In this document: one piece after another, positions 32,992 to 43,757 of the stretch
Layout of the letters: the number at the start of each line of letters is the position of its first letter
How positions within the stretch are numbered: the first letter of the stretch is position 1
From: Stomoxys calcitrans
Lineage: Eukaryota > Arthropoda > Insecta > Diptera > Muscidae
Assembly (NCBI RefSeq): GCF_963082655.1
Contig: NC_081552.1
Location: 3,579,648 to 3,643,647, forward strand
DNA: 64,000 nucleotides
Direction: 5' to 3'
Notes under the pieces: model-generated
Database searches by the model: none
Told to the model about the DNA's origin: nothing
What the model saw: only the letters and a program-made list of their open reading frames with translations
Translations under genes and position numbers: made by a program

Positions 32992-33620
32992 TCAACCAAG
33001 ACCCCATAAAGTAAATATATTCTTGACTGTCTCGACGTCCTGAGTCGATATAGCCATGTCCATCCGTCTGTCAAAATCACGATAACGGTCGAACGCGTAA
33101 AGCTAGCCGCTTGAAATTTTGCACAAATACTTCTTATTGATGCAGGTCGTTGGGTATTGCAAATTGGCTATATCGGTTCAGATTTAGATATAGCTCCCAT
33201 ATAAACCGATCTCACGATTTTACTTCTTTGGACCCCGGAAGCCGCAATTTTTATCCGATTTTGCTAAAGTTTTCCATATAGTGTTTTGGTCAATAACCTG
33301 ATATAGCCCCCATTTAAACCGATCTCCTGATTTGACTTCTTGAGCCCTTACAAGCCGCAATTTTTGTACGATTTGGCTGAAATTGAGCATGTGGTGTTTT
33401 GTTATGATTTTCAACAACGGTCCAAATCGGTTTATAACATAATACAGCTCCCATATAAACCGATATCCCGATTTGACTTCTTGTGTCCTTATAAGCCGCA
33501 ACTTCTGTCTATAGCCTGATAGACCGATTTGGGCCGTACAACCGGTCTCTCGATCATCGTTGTTTTTAGTAGAATCCATGGGGGCGAGTTCCCAAGATTG
33601 GGTCCGGCGAAATTTTTCTA
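32992..33620 (+). mobile_element. DINE/Helentron-like element, A-type, fused to a SINE head
   Basis: Starts inside the head (AACCAAGACCCCATAAAG) and has GTCTCGACGTCCTGAGTCGA, CATCCGTCTGTC and three A-type units. The end is ATCCATGGGGGCGAGTTCCC, then a damaged hairpin (GGTCCGGCGAAAT). The 5' terminal bases are missing. Confidence 0.75.
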
Positions 33621-33769
33621 TTTTTTGAAAATTTTTGTAAATTTTTGAACAATTGTTTGAACATTTCGATTGATTATGTACATATCAAATAGTTATGATT
33701 GTTTCTCGGGATCTCATAATTTATAATGAAAAAGCAGCTTAGCGGTAATTTGAATTCAATATCTTATAT

Positions 33770-33885
33770 ATAATAAAAATGAATTTGTGTTTGTTTGTCG
33801 GTTTGTTTGTTTATAACGTATAGGCACATAAACGGCTGAACCGATTACCTTGGAATTTTCACAAAGATTGTGTAGTTTGGTCTGG
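33770..33885 (+). repeat. GTTT tract with GGCTGAACCGATT, second copy
   Basis: TTTGTGTTTGTTTGTCGG, GGCACATAAACGGCTGAACC (ending at 33839) and ATTTTCACAAAGATTGTG parallel 32222-32345. It breaks at 33885 into a headless DINE. Confidence 0.6.
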
Positions 33886-33887
33886 AA

Positions 33888-35455
33888 GGAAACATCGAAA
33901 TATCCATTTCCGATCCCATAATGTGTATATATTCGTGATCAGCGCAAAAATCTAATACGATTTAGCCATGTCCGTCTGTCTGTTGAAATCACGCTACAGT
34001 CTTTAAAAATAGAGATATTGAGCTGAAATTTTGCACAGATTCTTTTTTTGCACATAAGCAGGTTAAGTTCGGACTATATCTTGATATGGCCCTATAGATC
34101 GATCCGTCGATGTAGGGTCTTAGGTGCATAAAAGCCACATTTATTATCCGATTTTGCTGAAATTTGAGACAGTGAGTTATGTTAAGCCAGTCGATAATCT
34201 TCTTCAATTTGCCCCAGATCGGTCTAGATTTGAATAGAGCTGCCATATCGACCGGTCTCTCGATTTAAGGTCTTGGGCCCATAAAAGGCGCTTTTATTGT
34301 CCGATTTAGCCATAATTTGGGACGGTGAGTTATGTTAGTCCCTTCGACATCCTTCTTCAATTTGGTTCAGATCGGTCCAGATTTGGATATAGCTGCCAAA
34401 AAGACCGATCTCTCGATTTAAGATTTTGGACCCATAAAAGCGCATTTATTGTCCGATGTCGCCAAAATTTTGGACAGTGAGTTAGGTTAGGCCCCTCGAC
34501 CTCTTCCTGGAATATGGCACAGATCGGTCCAGATTGGGATATAGCTGCCATATAGACCGGTCTCTCGATTTAAGGTCTTGGGCCCATAAAAGGCGCATTT
34601 ATTGTCCGATTTAGCCAAAATTTGGGACATTGAGTTAAGCTAGGCCCTTTGACATTATATTTGGTCCAGATCGGTTCAGATTTGGATATAGCTACCATAT
34701 AGACCGATCACTAGATTTATGGTTTTGGGTCCATAAAAGGCGCATTGTCCGATGTCGCCGAAATTTGGGACAGTGAGTTGTGTAGTGCCCTTCGACATCT
34801 CTCTGTAATATGGCACAGATCGGTCCAGATTTGTATATAGCTGTCATATAGACCGATCTCTCAATTTAAGTTCTTAGGCCCATAAAGGCGCTTTTATTGT
34901 CCGATTTCGCCGAAATTTGACAATTTTCTGCAATATGGCCCAGATCGTCCCTGATTTGGATATAGCTCGTCTTGGGCCCATAAAACGCACATTTGTTGTC
35001 CGATTTTGCCGAATTTTGGTACAGTGAGTTGCGTTAGGCTCTTCGACAACTTTCTACAATATAGACCAGATCTGTCCAGATTTGGATATAACTGTCATAT
35101 AGACCGATCTCTCGATTTAAGGGTTGGCCCCATAAAAAGCTCATTTGTAATCCGATTTCGATGACATTTGGCACATCCGTGTCGTATATAATTTAGATCG
35201 GTCTATATTTGTATATGGCTACCAAAAAGACCAATATTTTGTTCCAAAAAATTGAACAATGACTTGTACTTATTAGACCACTCAATGTCCGTGTCGAATT
35301 TTGTCCAAATCGCACCATTTTTCGATATAGCTGCTATGGGGGCTTAAATTATTCATTTTTTACCAGATTATGATGAAAGGTGGCTTACATAAATACCTGA
35401 GATGGTGGGTATCCATAGTTCGGCGCGGCCGAACTTAACACCTTTTTACTTGTTT
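33888..35455 (+). mobile_element. DINE/Helentron-like element, long B-type array
   Basis: Starts inside the head (ACATCGAAATATCCATTTCC). It has about eight B-type units; GATATAG words at 34386, 34538, 34685 and 34834 are 152, 147 and 149 bp apart. The end is GATGGTGGGTATCCATAG, TTCGGCGCGGCCGAAC and TTTTTACTTGTTT at 35455. It is the longest DINE in the window, near 1.57 kb. Several minus-strand frames here repeat the peptide MAAIxKSxPI, a by-product of the period being a multiple of three. Confidence 0.8.
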
Positions 35456-35458
35456 CAC

Positions 35459-35560
35459 AATGGGGCGGACCCTCCCCACCCAAAAATAAAAGTGGACCGA
35501 TCAGGACAATATGGGATTCAAATGAAAGTTATTCAGGAGTAGAGTACGAATTTCCATTAA
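35459..35560 (-). repeat. Family X, 130-bp unit fragment
   Basis: Minus-strand words match family X units: the reverse of GGGGCGGACCCTCC, GTGGACCGATCAGGACAATA and ATTCAAATGAAAG. It lies between the DINE end and the non-LTR fragment. Confidence 0.6.
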
Positions 35561-36440
35561 CGCAAACTAGTCCATATATATTTTACGAAGAGTCTTTCTC
35601 TCAAATACTCCAAGCACTCAGAACCATATAGTGTTTGTCGAGAGGTGGCCCTGTTTCTAAAGTGCTTACTTAATCCAAAGTCGCATCTGTTTGCCAGTAT
35701 TATTCTTCGCTTTATTTTAAAACTGTTGTCATTCGTTTCGGTTACGGCGGTGACGAAGCCGATAAAGTTGATGACTATCTCATAGTTGTGGTTGCCAACT
35801 TTTCCATTTTCTTTATCTGATCGGTTGTACATTTATTGCCAGACCTATTTTCACTGACTCTCTTTTGATTCTTTCAAAGGCTGCAGTTACTACATCCGGT
35901 TACCGACCTATGATAACGTTGTAGTCGGCATAGGCGAGTAGCATGTGTTCTCTTGTGATTAGAGTGCCATATCTATTCACATCATCATCTCGTATAATCT
36001 CCAGCAGGATATTAAAGAGATCACACGATAGGCTAAAACCTCGTTTGGTATTAAATGGTTCCGAGAGATTCTTTCCTATTCTTACTGGGAAACGCGTATC
36101 AGCAAGTGTCATTCTGTAGAGTCTTACTGATTTTGCAGGGATACCAAACTCAAACATAAAGGGCTTGAACGTAAAGGGGTATCGAAAGCGGTCTTGTAGT
36201 CAACAAAGAGATGGTAGGTGTTGATTTGTCCTTCTCGGGTCTTTTCCAGGATTTGGCGCAGTGTGAATATCTGGATTTGGATGAATTTACCAGGTCTAAA
36301 GCCGCATTGATAGGGTCCAATTATCTAAACGATTTTAATCTTTCACACAGTACGCTCGAGAGAACCTTGTATGCGATGGGGAGGAGACTTATTCCTCCGT
36401 AGTTGGCACATTCCGTGTTGTCTCCTTTCTTGTAGGATAT
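35557..36440 (-). pseudogene. Non-LTR retrotransposon reverse-transcriptase fragment
   Basis: Minus-strand translation in three frames gives AYKVLSSVLCERLKSF, then TREGQINTYHLFVDYKTAFD, MFEFGIPAKSVRLYRMTLAD, SEPFNTKRGFSLSCDLFNIL and HMLLAYADYNVIIGR, then RRIILANRCDFGLSKHFRNR and LRERLFVKYIW. This is the palm and thumb of a reverse transcriptase. The catalytic box is YADY where YADD is expected (codons near 35921-35932), so one catalytic aspartate is lost. Frameshifts break it as well. Its family matches that of the fragment at 15425-15870. The endonuclease and 5' parts are absent. Confidence 0.85.
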
Positions 36441-36499
36441 ATTCTACAAAAATGTAATGGGTGAGGAAATGGCTGGCTAATGCTATGTTGATGCCTACT

Positions 36500-36962
36500 A
36501 CAATGTTAGGTATGGTCTGGATGTTGTGTCTGGTACTGCGATGGACAACATTCGGTAGTTAAGGTGTATTATGAATACCACTGTTCGATTCGTATTTAAT
36601 GTTCGCAGGCGTAAACCTATAACAGAATTCGTACGAGAGTCGAGAAATATATTAATCGTGCTAACTTGCTGTTGTTTTATAAAATTATTAAAAACCGCGC
36701 GCGTACCTTTCCTTTTGCGTGACTTATTCACATTCTCTCGTTCGGTTGGAAATACCCAGATTGTAATTGATAGTACATCTTGTTCGTCGTATGAAAAATC
36801 TTTCGTTTTGCATATTGCTCGGTGCTGGAAAGTCTTAAGTGTTATTTTGTACTTGCGCATATTGTACTGTACGATTACCTGACCCATACTTTATATAAGA
36901 CCTAGTCTTTTGAATGGGTATTATCACAATAAAAATAAATACAAATACAAATATTGTTACAA
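36500..36962 (+). mobile_element. Candidate solo LTR
   Basis: A 460-bp AT-rich block with a TATA-like CTTTATATAAGACC near 36887, followed 40 bp on by a polyadenylation-type run (CACAATAAAAATAAATAC) and an end ATTGTTACA. These are the layout and words of an LTR of a retrotransposon. I could not find matching target duplications or fix the left edge. A 129-codon minus-strand frame (36887-36498) and a 103-codon plus-strand frame overlap it without motifs. Confidence 0.3.
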
Positions 36963-36999
36963 ATGCAATGCGAATTTTTGGCCAAATAGGATTGGTGTT

Positions 37000-37462
37000 G
37001 TAAAAATATGAACAAAAAAATGTATCGGCAAATCTGTGTATATAGCAGCTTTATTTAAAAATGGAGCGATATTTACCATATTCGGATCGGATGACGCGAG
37101 CCCCAATGCGACTCACTATGTGAAATTTTAGCGAAATCGAGTAATAAATGCGGCTTTTATCAGCTGAAGACCCTAAACCGGAAGATCGGTGTATATGGCA
37201 GCTATATCTAAATATGGTCCGATTTCCTAATACAAGAACCTTATCTGCGTATGGACAAAATACGAATCGGTACCAAACTTTAGCTCAATATCGACATTTT
37301 TGAAGACTGTAGTGTGATCACAACAGACGGACCGACACAAGGGCTCGTTAAATCGTCTTGAAAATTTTCCACGAACAGGGGTCGGAAATGGATATTTCGA
37401 TGCACTGCAAAAGGAATAACTATGCTATGAATATGCCCCTTATGCTATGGTGGTGGGTATAA
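37000..37462 (-). mobile_element. DINE/Helentron-like element, C-type, 3' end lost
   Basis: 5' end at 37462 (ATGCTATGGTGGTGGGTATA), head block GACGGACCGACACAAGGGCT near 37325, one and a half C-type units (GGAAGATCGGTGTATATGGC). The 3' hairpin is absent. Confidence 0.72.
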
Positions 37463-39724
37463 CAACGATTATCAAGCGGCTTTCGCCCTAACCCCTTCCC
37501 ATCTTTCCGCAAGTTTTCCAACCACAATTAACTTCCAATAGAGTCAGTTGAGTGTTACCAGAAATATTTCCGTTTAATTACTTAAGGACTTCATCAAATT
37601 CTATTCAAACCCACTCAAAACTTTTTCAAAATATGACTCTTTTTTTTAAGAAGTAATCAATTTTCGATAACCCCCTCTACCCTGCCTGCACCAAAGAGAG
37701 TTCCAAAAGTTGTCTACAAATGGAAAAATGAAACAGTTCGTCTTGTTTGCATCTGTTAAATAATATTTTGCACTTCATTAACAACTTAGCGCTTGATTAC
37801 ATTCAATTTTGTAGACATCTAGCAAAAGGAAAAATCCCAGTTTCTCCATACCACCCTCTCCTGGCTACAATGCTTTACCTGGCAATAACGCTTCAAAAGA
37901 GGAGAATAAGAAGAAAATAAAGAAAGGTGCTTAATGAAACACTAACAACAAAAATTAATAACAATTCTTTTGTAAATGCAAAACTTTTTTCTGGTTCTAC
38001 TTCAAGAGATTGCAAAGGCTGCGATGTCCCCGAATCCCAGGGATTCAATCAAGCCAAAGTGTGAAATTCAAGCTAAAAAGGTAGAGTTTCGTTTGAGCTA
38101 GAAAATCTGATAGCCAACCATCCTCCTAACTCACCTCATTCCTTTTTTCCCACGCAAGCGAAAAAAAAACTCTCGCTTTGGAATTTTGCTAATGAAGACA
38201 TTATTATGATTTGTTTTTGCCGCCACTTTTTCGGCAATTAAGGGGCCAATGAATGGAACTGTCAGCGCATGAATGCGGAGTAATTTCAAGGAAATCCTTG
38301 CTAAGATGTAAAGTTTTCCTAACATTGGCAAAAGTTAAGGATGCCATCAGCAGATGACTATGTCGGTGACATTGTGGCATTGCACCATCATTGCGGGATT
38401 GGGGTAGACGATATGCCCCTTCCCCTATGCTACAATCCTCCTGGCCCAAGTGGCTTAATAAAGTCGCTTTTTTTTCCTCATATAGAATATCCTGGGTAAT
38501 TAGCAGGGAGATTATTGAAAACTTAATTCAAAATCATTAGCAATGTGCAAGCATGGGGCCAGGGTAGGGAGAGTAAAAAAGGCTTGCAAAATATTCTAAC
38601 AAGTCACTCTGGCTCCCAGCCCCCATCATATACAGCCGGTGCAAATCACAAGGAAATGTTATGTGTCATCATTTAAAAGACATTACCAATGGATCTTAAA
38701 GTGCTGTATGCGCGCGTTAGGCGCTATTCGCTATACACGCCAACGATGACGCTGGTGTTTGATGCCACCTCAACATCACAAGACCTCTTAACTCGCCAGA
38801 ACCAGACTCCAGAACGCCTCGATGGGGACGAAATGAAACACAAGCAAAAAAAAACGAAAGAAAACTGTCATCTTAACAAACGACAAGACAATTTCAATTG
38901 CCTTTAATTACTTTGGAAATTGTGTCCCATTCCATTCGTTTGATTTGGTGAAATGCCACAACAGCCCCCAGCAACACATCCAACCCAAGGCAGGTTGTTG
39001 CTACAATACCAGCGGCAACAGCCGCAGCCAAAGCGCCAACGCCAATGACACACTTGAAATCCCATCAAAAAAAAAAATATTATGTTCGCTGCTGGCGCGC
39101 TTGGACATCTCAAAGATTGAGGAATTGAATAAAACCATCACCATCAGCGAAGGGGCTGGATGGTGCTTTGTCGGTGGCTACTCAAGAGCACCAAGTTGTT
39201 TTTTTTTTTAATTGTCATAAAGTGACAAAATGACACTTTATGATTGTGATAAACAACGAAATGATGACACTGATCAAAAACAAATAAATCTTGGTAATTT
39301 GCAACGCTGCCAAACAGCACCTTCGACAGCAACAGCAACAGAAACAACGAAGCGCAAGTGCCAATGAGCAAACTGTAACGCCGCGCTCATGAATTGTGTA
39401 TTTATATTGAAATTTGGTTGGATCGTTCTCCTCTTTTAAGAGGCCTACGTGTAATCAATCTTGTTAAATTCTAATAAATCTCCATGGAACCGCTAATTTA
39501 CAGCCTTTTAAGAGGGTGCTATCACGGTGAAATGATGAAAATGGAAATAAATGTTAAGCAAAGAGGTCTACTAAAAGGCCTTTGTTCTTCAAAGGGCAAG
39601 AGACTATTACGAACCAACCAGAAATAATTGCAGGCAATTTCTGGCCATAAGAGAGGCATAGTACTCAATTAAAACAAAAAATAAGAAGAGGAGACGCAAA
39701 TAAAAATTGAAGAAAAATTTTCAA
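37463..39724. other. Unassigned stretch
   Basis: No repeat family or gene recognised. A perfect 10-bp inverted repeat (TCATAAAGTG, 9-nt loop, CACTTTATGA) lies at 39215-39243. CAGCAACA-type tracts lie near 39325. The 72-codon frame 38689-38907 (+) has no motif. Confidence 0.45.
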
Positions 39725-39900
39725 TACCGACCATCACAGAATGGGGGTTACTAATCTAGTCGGCCCAATAAAGATCGTCTTTACAATCTAGCTATGTCCG
39801 TCCGTCCGTCCTGCTACCTGTACCTGAATCTGCTGCCTGAATCACGATAATGCTCTGTTTTATAAATAGAAGTAGCCTCCGTATAAACCGTTCAAGCTTG
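39725..39900 (+). mobile_element. DINE 5' head fragment
   Basis: ACCATCACAGAATGGGGGTT, ACTAATCTAGTCGGCCCAAT and CTAGCTATGTCCGTCCGTCC are the head of a plus-strand copy. The body is missing after about 39900. Confidence 0.6.
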
Positions 39901-39984
39901 AGCTGGCAAAATATCGATGGCACTATAGATAATATTTTTTTGCCTGAATATCGATTGATATTTCTCCTATCGACAAAATTGAGC

Positions 39985-41280
39985 AAACACACGTGGAAAC
40001 GTGTAAGTTTCGACCGTGCCGAACTTAAGACACCCACCACCATGGATAAATTAACCATGCTCTTTTAAAACAACTCCACTACCGTATCCATAGTAATATG
40101 CAAATGCTGGTCTGGATCATATTTGATTCAGGTCCCGAGAACTCCTATACAAGTCACAGTTTCAGCGATCCATCCATATGACTTGTATTAAGTCTCCCAG
40201 TGACTTGTATTAAGCCTCCCGTCGTCCAGGAGGCTTAATACAAGTCACTGTGTCAAACTCCCGCGAAATTGGGTAATGAATGCAGCTTTTATGGGCTTAA
40301 GATTCTTAATAGGCAGATCGGTCTATATGGCAGCTTTATCTCAATAAAGACCGATTTGAACCATATTTGTGTCGGATATCAAGAAGCTTAAATCAACTCA
40401 CTGTTTCAAATTTCACAATTTCAGCGAAATCGGAAAAAATAGCGACTTTTATGGGCCTAAGGCCCTAAATCGGCAGATCGGTATATATAGCAGCTATATC
40501 TAAATATTGTCCGATCTAGACCATATTTGAGTTGGATGATTAAACAACTCACTATTTCAAATTTTAGCGGAATCATATAATAATTGCGGCTCTTATTGCC
40601 TTAATACCCTCAATCGGCAGATCGATTTACATGGCAGCTATATCTAAATATTCTCCGATCTGGACCATCTATCTAGGTGCGATGACGGAAGGCTTAAAAC
40701 AACTCACAGTTTCAAGTTTCAGCGCAATCGGGTTACAAATACAGCTTTTATGGGCTCAAGCCCTTAATCGGCAGATTGGTCTATATGACAGCTATATCCA
40801 ACTATGGTCCGATCGGAGTCATGTTTAAGTCTGATGTCAGGAGGCTTAAAACAATTTGCTTTTCCTAATTTCATCGAAATCGGACAATAACTGCGCCTGT
40901 AACGGGCTCAAGACCCTAAACCGGCATGATACGATGTGGGCCATATTTGGTTTGAATATTGGGGCCCGCTACTACAATGCTGCTTTTACGGGCCCTAAAT
41001 CGCCAGATCGGTTTATATGTCAGCTATATCCAAATAAAATCTCAATTGGCCCATTCAAGAACTAAACCTGAGTATAAACGAAATACGAGTCTGTGCAAAA
41101 TTTTAACTCAATATCTAAATTTTTTAAAGACTGTAGCGTGATTACAACTTGCGGACACACGGATATCGTTAAATCGTCTAAGAATTTTACGTCGGTCAGA
41201 AAAATATTTACTTTTAAGGGTCGGAAATGGATATTTAGATGTGTTTCAAACGGAATGAATAAATGATTATACTGAAGATG
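39985..41280 (-). mobile_element. DINE/Helentron-like element, C-type units
   Basis: 3' end: GTGTAAGTTTCGACCGTGCC and GAACTTAAGACACCCACCAC. C-type units (GGCAGATCGGT, TATGGCAGCT) have CAGCT words at 40331, 40491, 40635 and 40789, intervals 160, 144 and 154 bp. The head block (GTGATTACAACTTGCGGACA) is near 41137, and the 5' terminal CCACCACC is no longer visible at 41280. The unit near 40200 contains a local inverted duplication. Confidence 0.75.
40198..40250 (+). repeat. Perfect 22-bp inverted repeat inside a DINE
   Basis: Left arm 40198-40219 (CAGTGACTTGTATTAAGCCT onward) and right arm 40229-40250 are exact complements around a 9-nt loop. A partial extra copy of the arm precedes it (GACTTGTATTAAGTCTCCCA at 40180). 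Confidence 0.9.
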
Positions 41281-43099
41281 TTTGAACAACAAAACACGAA
41301 ACGTGCGTGAGCTGTTTAAACCAGTGTTGCCAAAAATATAATAGCTAAAAAGTCATTCTTTACTTTCTTAGTTATAATCATCATGTATATAGTGAGCTAA
41401 TAACACAGTGGAACAGTTTTTAGGTCATGGTCTTAGGTGTGGGAAATTTCAACTTTGGGTGATAGTATTAGGTCAGAACCACTGCTGCGGAGTCGAGAAA
41501 TTTTGACTTGACTCCGACTCCGTACAAAATTGTTCGACTCTGGGCACTTAAAAATGCTTTTTTATGCCCACCACTAAAGAATGGGGATGAGGTGCTCGAT
41601 CCTAGGCAATATGGGTTGTAAAATGAAAGGTATGAGCGAGTAGATTACGAATATGGTCGTGTTTTGTGAGGATTTTGTAGATCAATTGGCTCATATTTGG
41701 AATCGGGCAAAAACTTCTAGAGGCTCAAAAAGTCAAATCGCCTTATGTGGGATCTACATCAGATAGGGCTTATATGCAAAATGTTCCAGGAGGGTTTTAT
41801 GGGATCTGTATCAAGTTTATCAGCGATTTGGACCAAACTTGCCGTAGATTTTAAAAACTAAAATCAAGGTCAAGCTGTAAAATTTGATCCAAATCATCTT
41901 TAGAAGGTAAATGCCCGTGATTATGATCATTTTTTTCTTTTTATTTATTTTTACTTTTAGACTTTCATCTTCCCCATAAATTCACCCCTTTGCAACCTCA
42001 TGTATATTGCATTTGTATGTATATTCCACTTTGATTATAACTCAATTCTTCTTTTTCAATCTCATTAAATCCATGTTGAGTAAATATTCGGTATAAATTG
42101 TTAATCAAGAAAACGATATCACCTCGTTCTTCACCTCCTCCATAATCATATACAAGTATTATCTTAGGTTTTCCCTTTTAAACACCAAATTAGATTTGAA
42201 ACAAGTACGTACGAACAACAAAACCTAAGAAAGAAAAAAAAAACAAAATTAACAACATTTTAAACATAATTAACAATATTTGTATGTTGAAATCAATTAA
42301 ATGTCAGCCCACAACACATACTCGTGTAGTAGATGTTAGACGGTGATGAAGAAATAAATAAGGGCGATAAACACAAATCAATGGGGACGCGATTCCCAGA
42401 AAATCCATCAATCTTAAGACGCTGATGGTGTAAACAACACAAGATGATGAGGAAGGCGATGATGAGCGATGTTGATGTTGAGAACGATATGCAAACAAAT
42501 GAATGCCAAGGCAGTTATGCCAAATCAAAGCATACAACTTCAGCTGAACACCCCGCACGGGCGGCAAACAGCCCCATTATCAACAAAACCACCAAATTAA
42601 TGAAACCCCAGAAAAAATTTTAGAAAACAAAAAGCAAAAAAGCACGTTAATCAAAGCACAACAATCACTTGCGTTAAATATGTAAACATGCAGACGAATA
42701 AGAGTACTATGAAGTGTATTGCTTTGGCTAGAATATGTGAATGAATGAATGAGTGAATGTTGTCAGTTAAATGCTCTTTTAGCTAGAGATGTCAAAGCAG
42801 AACTACAAATCGTATTGGGACTTTGGAGCAAACAAAAAAAAACAATTATTCCAAATTAAAACTTGGAGGTTCTAATTGTGATTTTGGCGCCACGAGATAA
42901 CTACCCAAAAACGAAAATGAAATTAATCCCCAAAATTGGGGAATTATATAACTCTCCAAAATTTGAAATGAAATAATTCCCCAATAAATCAGTCCCCAAA
43001 TAGAAAATGAAATAACCCCCCAATAATTTATGGGGTCTTATTTCAACAGATTTAGGTAATTTTCTCAATCTATTTATAATTTTAATAATTCAGTATATA
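41281..43099. other. Unassigned stretch with a degenerate DINE and a CCCC/AAATAA cluster
   Basis: 41680-41890 has scattered A-type words (CTAGAGGCTCAAAAAGTCAA, ATGGGATCTGTATCA), an old minus-strand DINE. 42907-43040 has repeated GAAATAATTCCCCAA-type words in both orientations, matched by a second cluster at 47330-47500. The rest is AT-rich and unrecognised. Confidence 0.4.
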
Positions 43100-43755
43100 T
43101 TGTGTTGCCCAAAAAGTAATTGCGGATTTTTTTAAAGAAAGTAAATGCATTTTTAATAAAACTTAGAATGAACTTTAATCTAGCGATGTCCTGGTGGAAT
43201 ATGACACCTTTACGATTGACCAATTCTGGTCGCTTCTCCTTGATGGCTGTATTCAATTTCTCCAATTGTTGACAGTAAACATCCGAATTAATCGTTTGGT
43301 TCCTTGGAAGCAGTTCAAAATATACCACACCCTTCCAATCCCACCAAACAGACAGCATAACCTTCTTTTGGTGGATATCAGCCTTTGAAGTGGTTTGAGC
43401 TGGTTCACCATGCTTGGACCATGATCGTTTTCGACTAACGTAGTTGTAAACAATCCATTTTTCATCTCCAGTTATGATTCGTTTTAAAAACGGATCGAAT
43501 TCATTGCGTTTAAGGTCCATATCACAAGCGTTGATTCGGTTTGTTAAATGAATTTCTTTCAATACACGTGGTACCCATATTAAAATTGACGCCAAACAAA
43601 CAAATGTAAACAAAATTTCGCGCACTTTTTTTTTTAAAGCAAGCTAAAAGTAACAGCTGATAACTGACAGAAGAAAGAATGCAATTACAGAGTCACAGCC
43701 GTTGAAAAAATTTGTCAACGCCGACAAATTCGCATTTACTTTTTGGGCAACCCAA
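43100..43755 (-). mobile_element. Mariner element with internal deletions (656 bp)
   Basis: TA at 43098-43099 and 43756-43757. Inverted ends TTGTGTTGCCCAAAAAGTAA (low-coordinate side, one base off the MITE end) and ACTTTTTGGGCAACCCAA at 43755. The 5' leader lies at the high-coordinate side. The element keeps the middle of the transposase but has lost the N-terminal DNA-binding part and the C-terminal third. The 214-bp MITE at 32614-32827 derives from the same family. Confidence 0.9.
43110..43625 (-). pseudogene. Mariner transposase, truncated at both ends
   Basis: An open frame from ATG 43625. After a junk start it reads WVPRVLKEIHLTNRIN, then LKRIITGDEKWIVYNYVSRK and RSWSKHGEPAQTTSKADIHQ, KKVMLSVWWDWKGVVYFELL and VNRKGVIFHQDIARL. 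ITGDEKW carries the first catalytic aspartate and FHQD the second. After ARL the frame runs into the 3' terminal sequence, so the third aspartate of the DD34D triad (normally within SPDLAPSDY-type sequence) is absent. The helix-turn-helix region that binds the ends is also missing. It is long for a broken copy (183 codons) but cannot be an active transposase. It could be a family younger than the other mariner at 11925-12362. Confidence 0.88.
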
Positions 43756-43757
43756 TA

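Noticed and set aside
36498..36887. 129-codon minus-strand frame as a gene
   Set aside because: Overlaps an AT-rich candidate LTR, no domain, and opposed by a 103-codon plus-strand frame of the same span.
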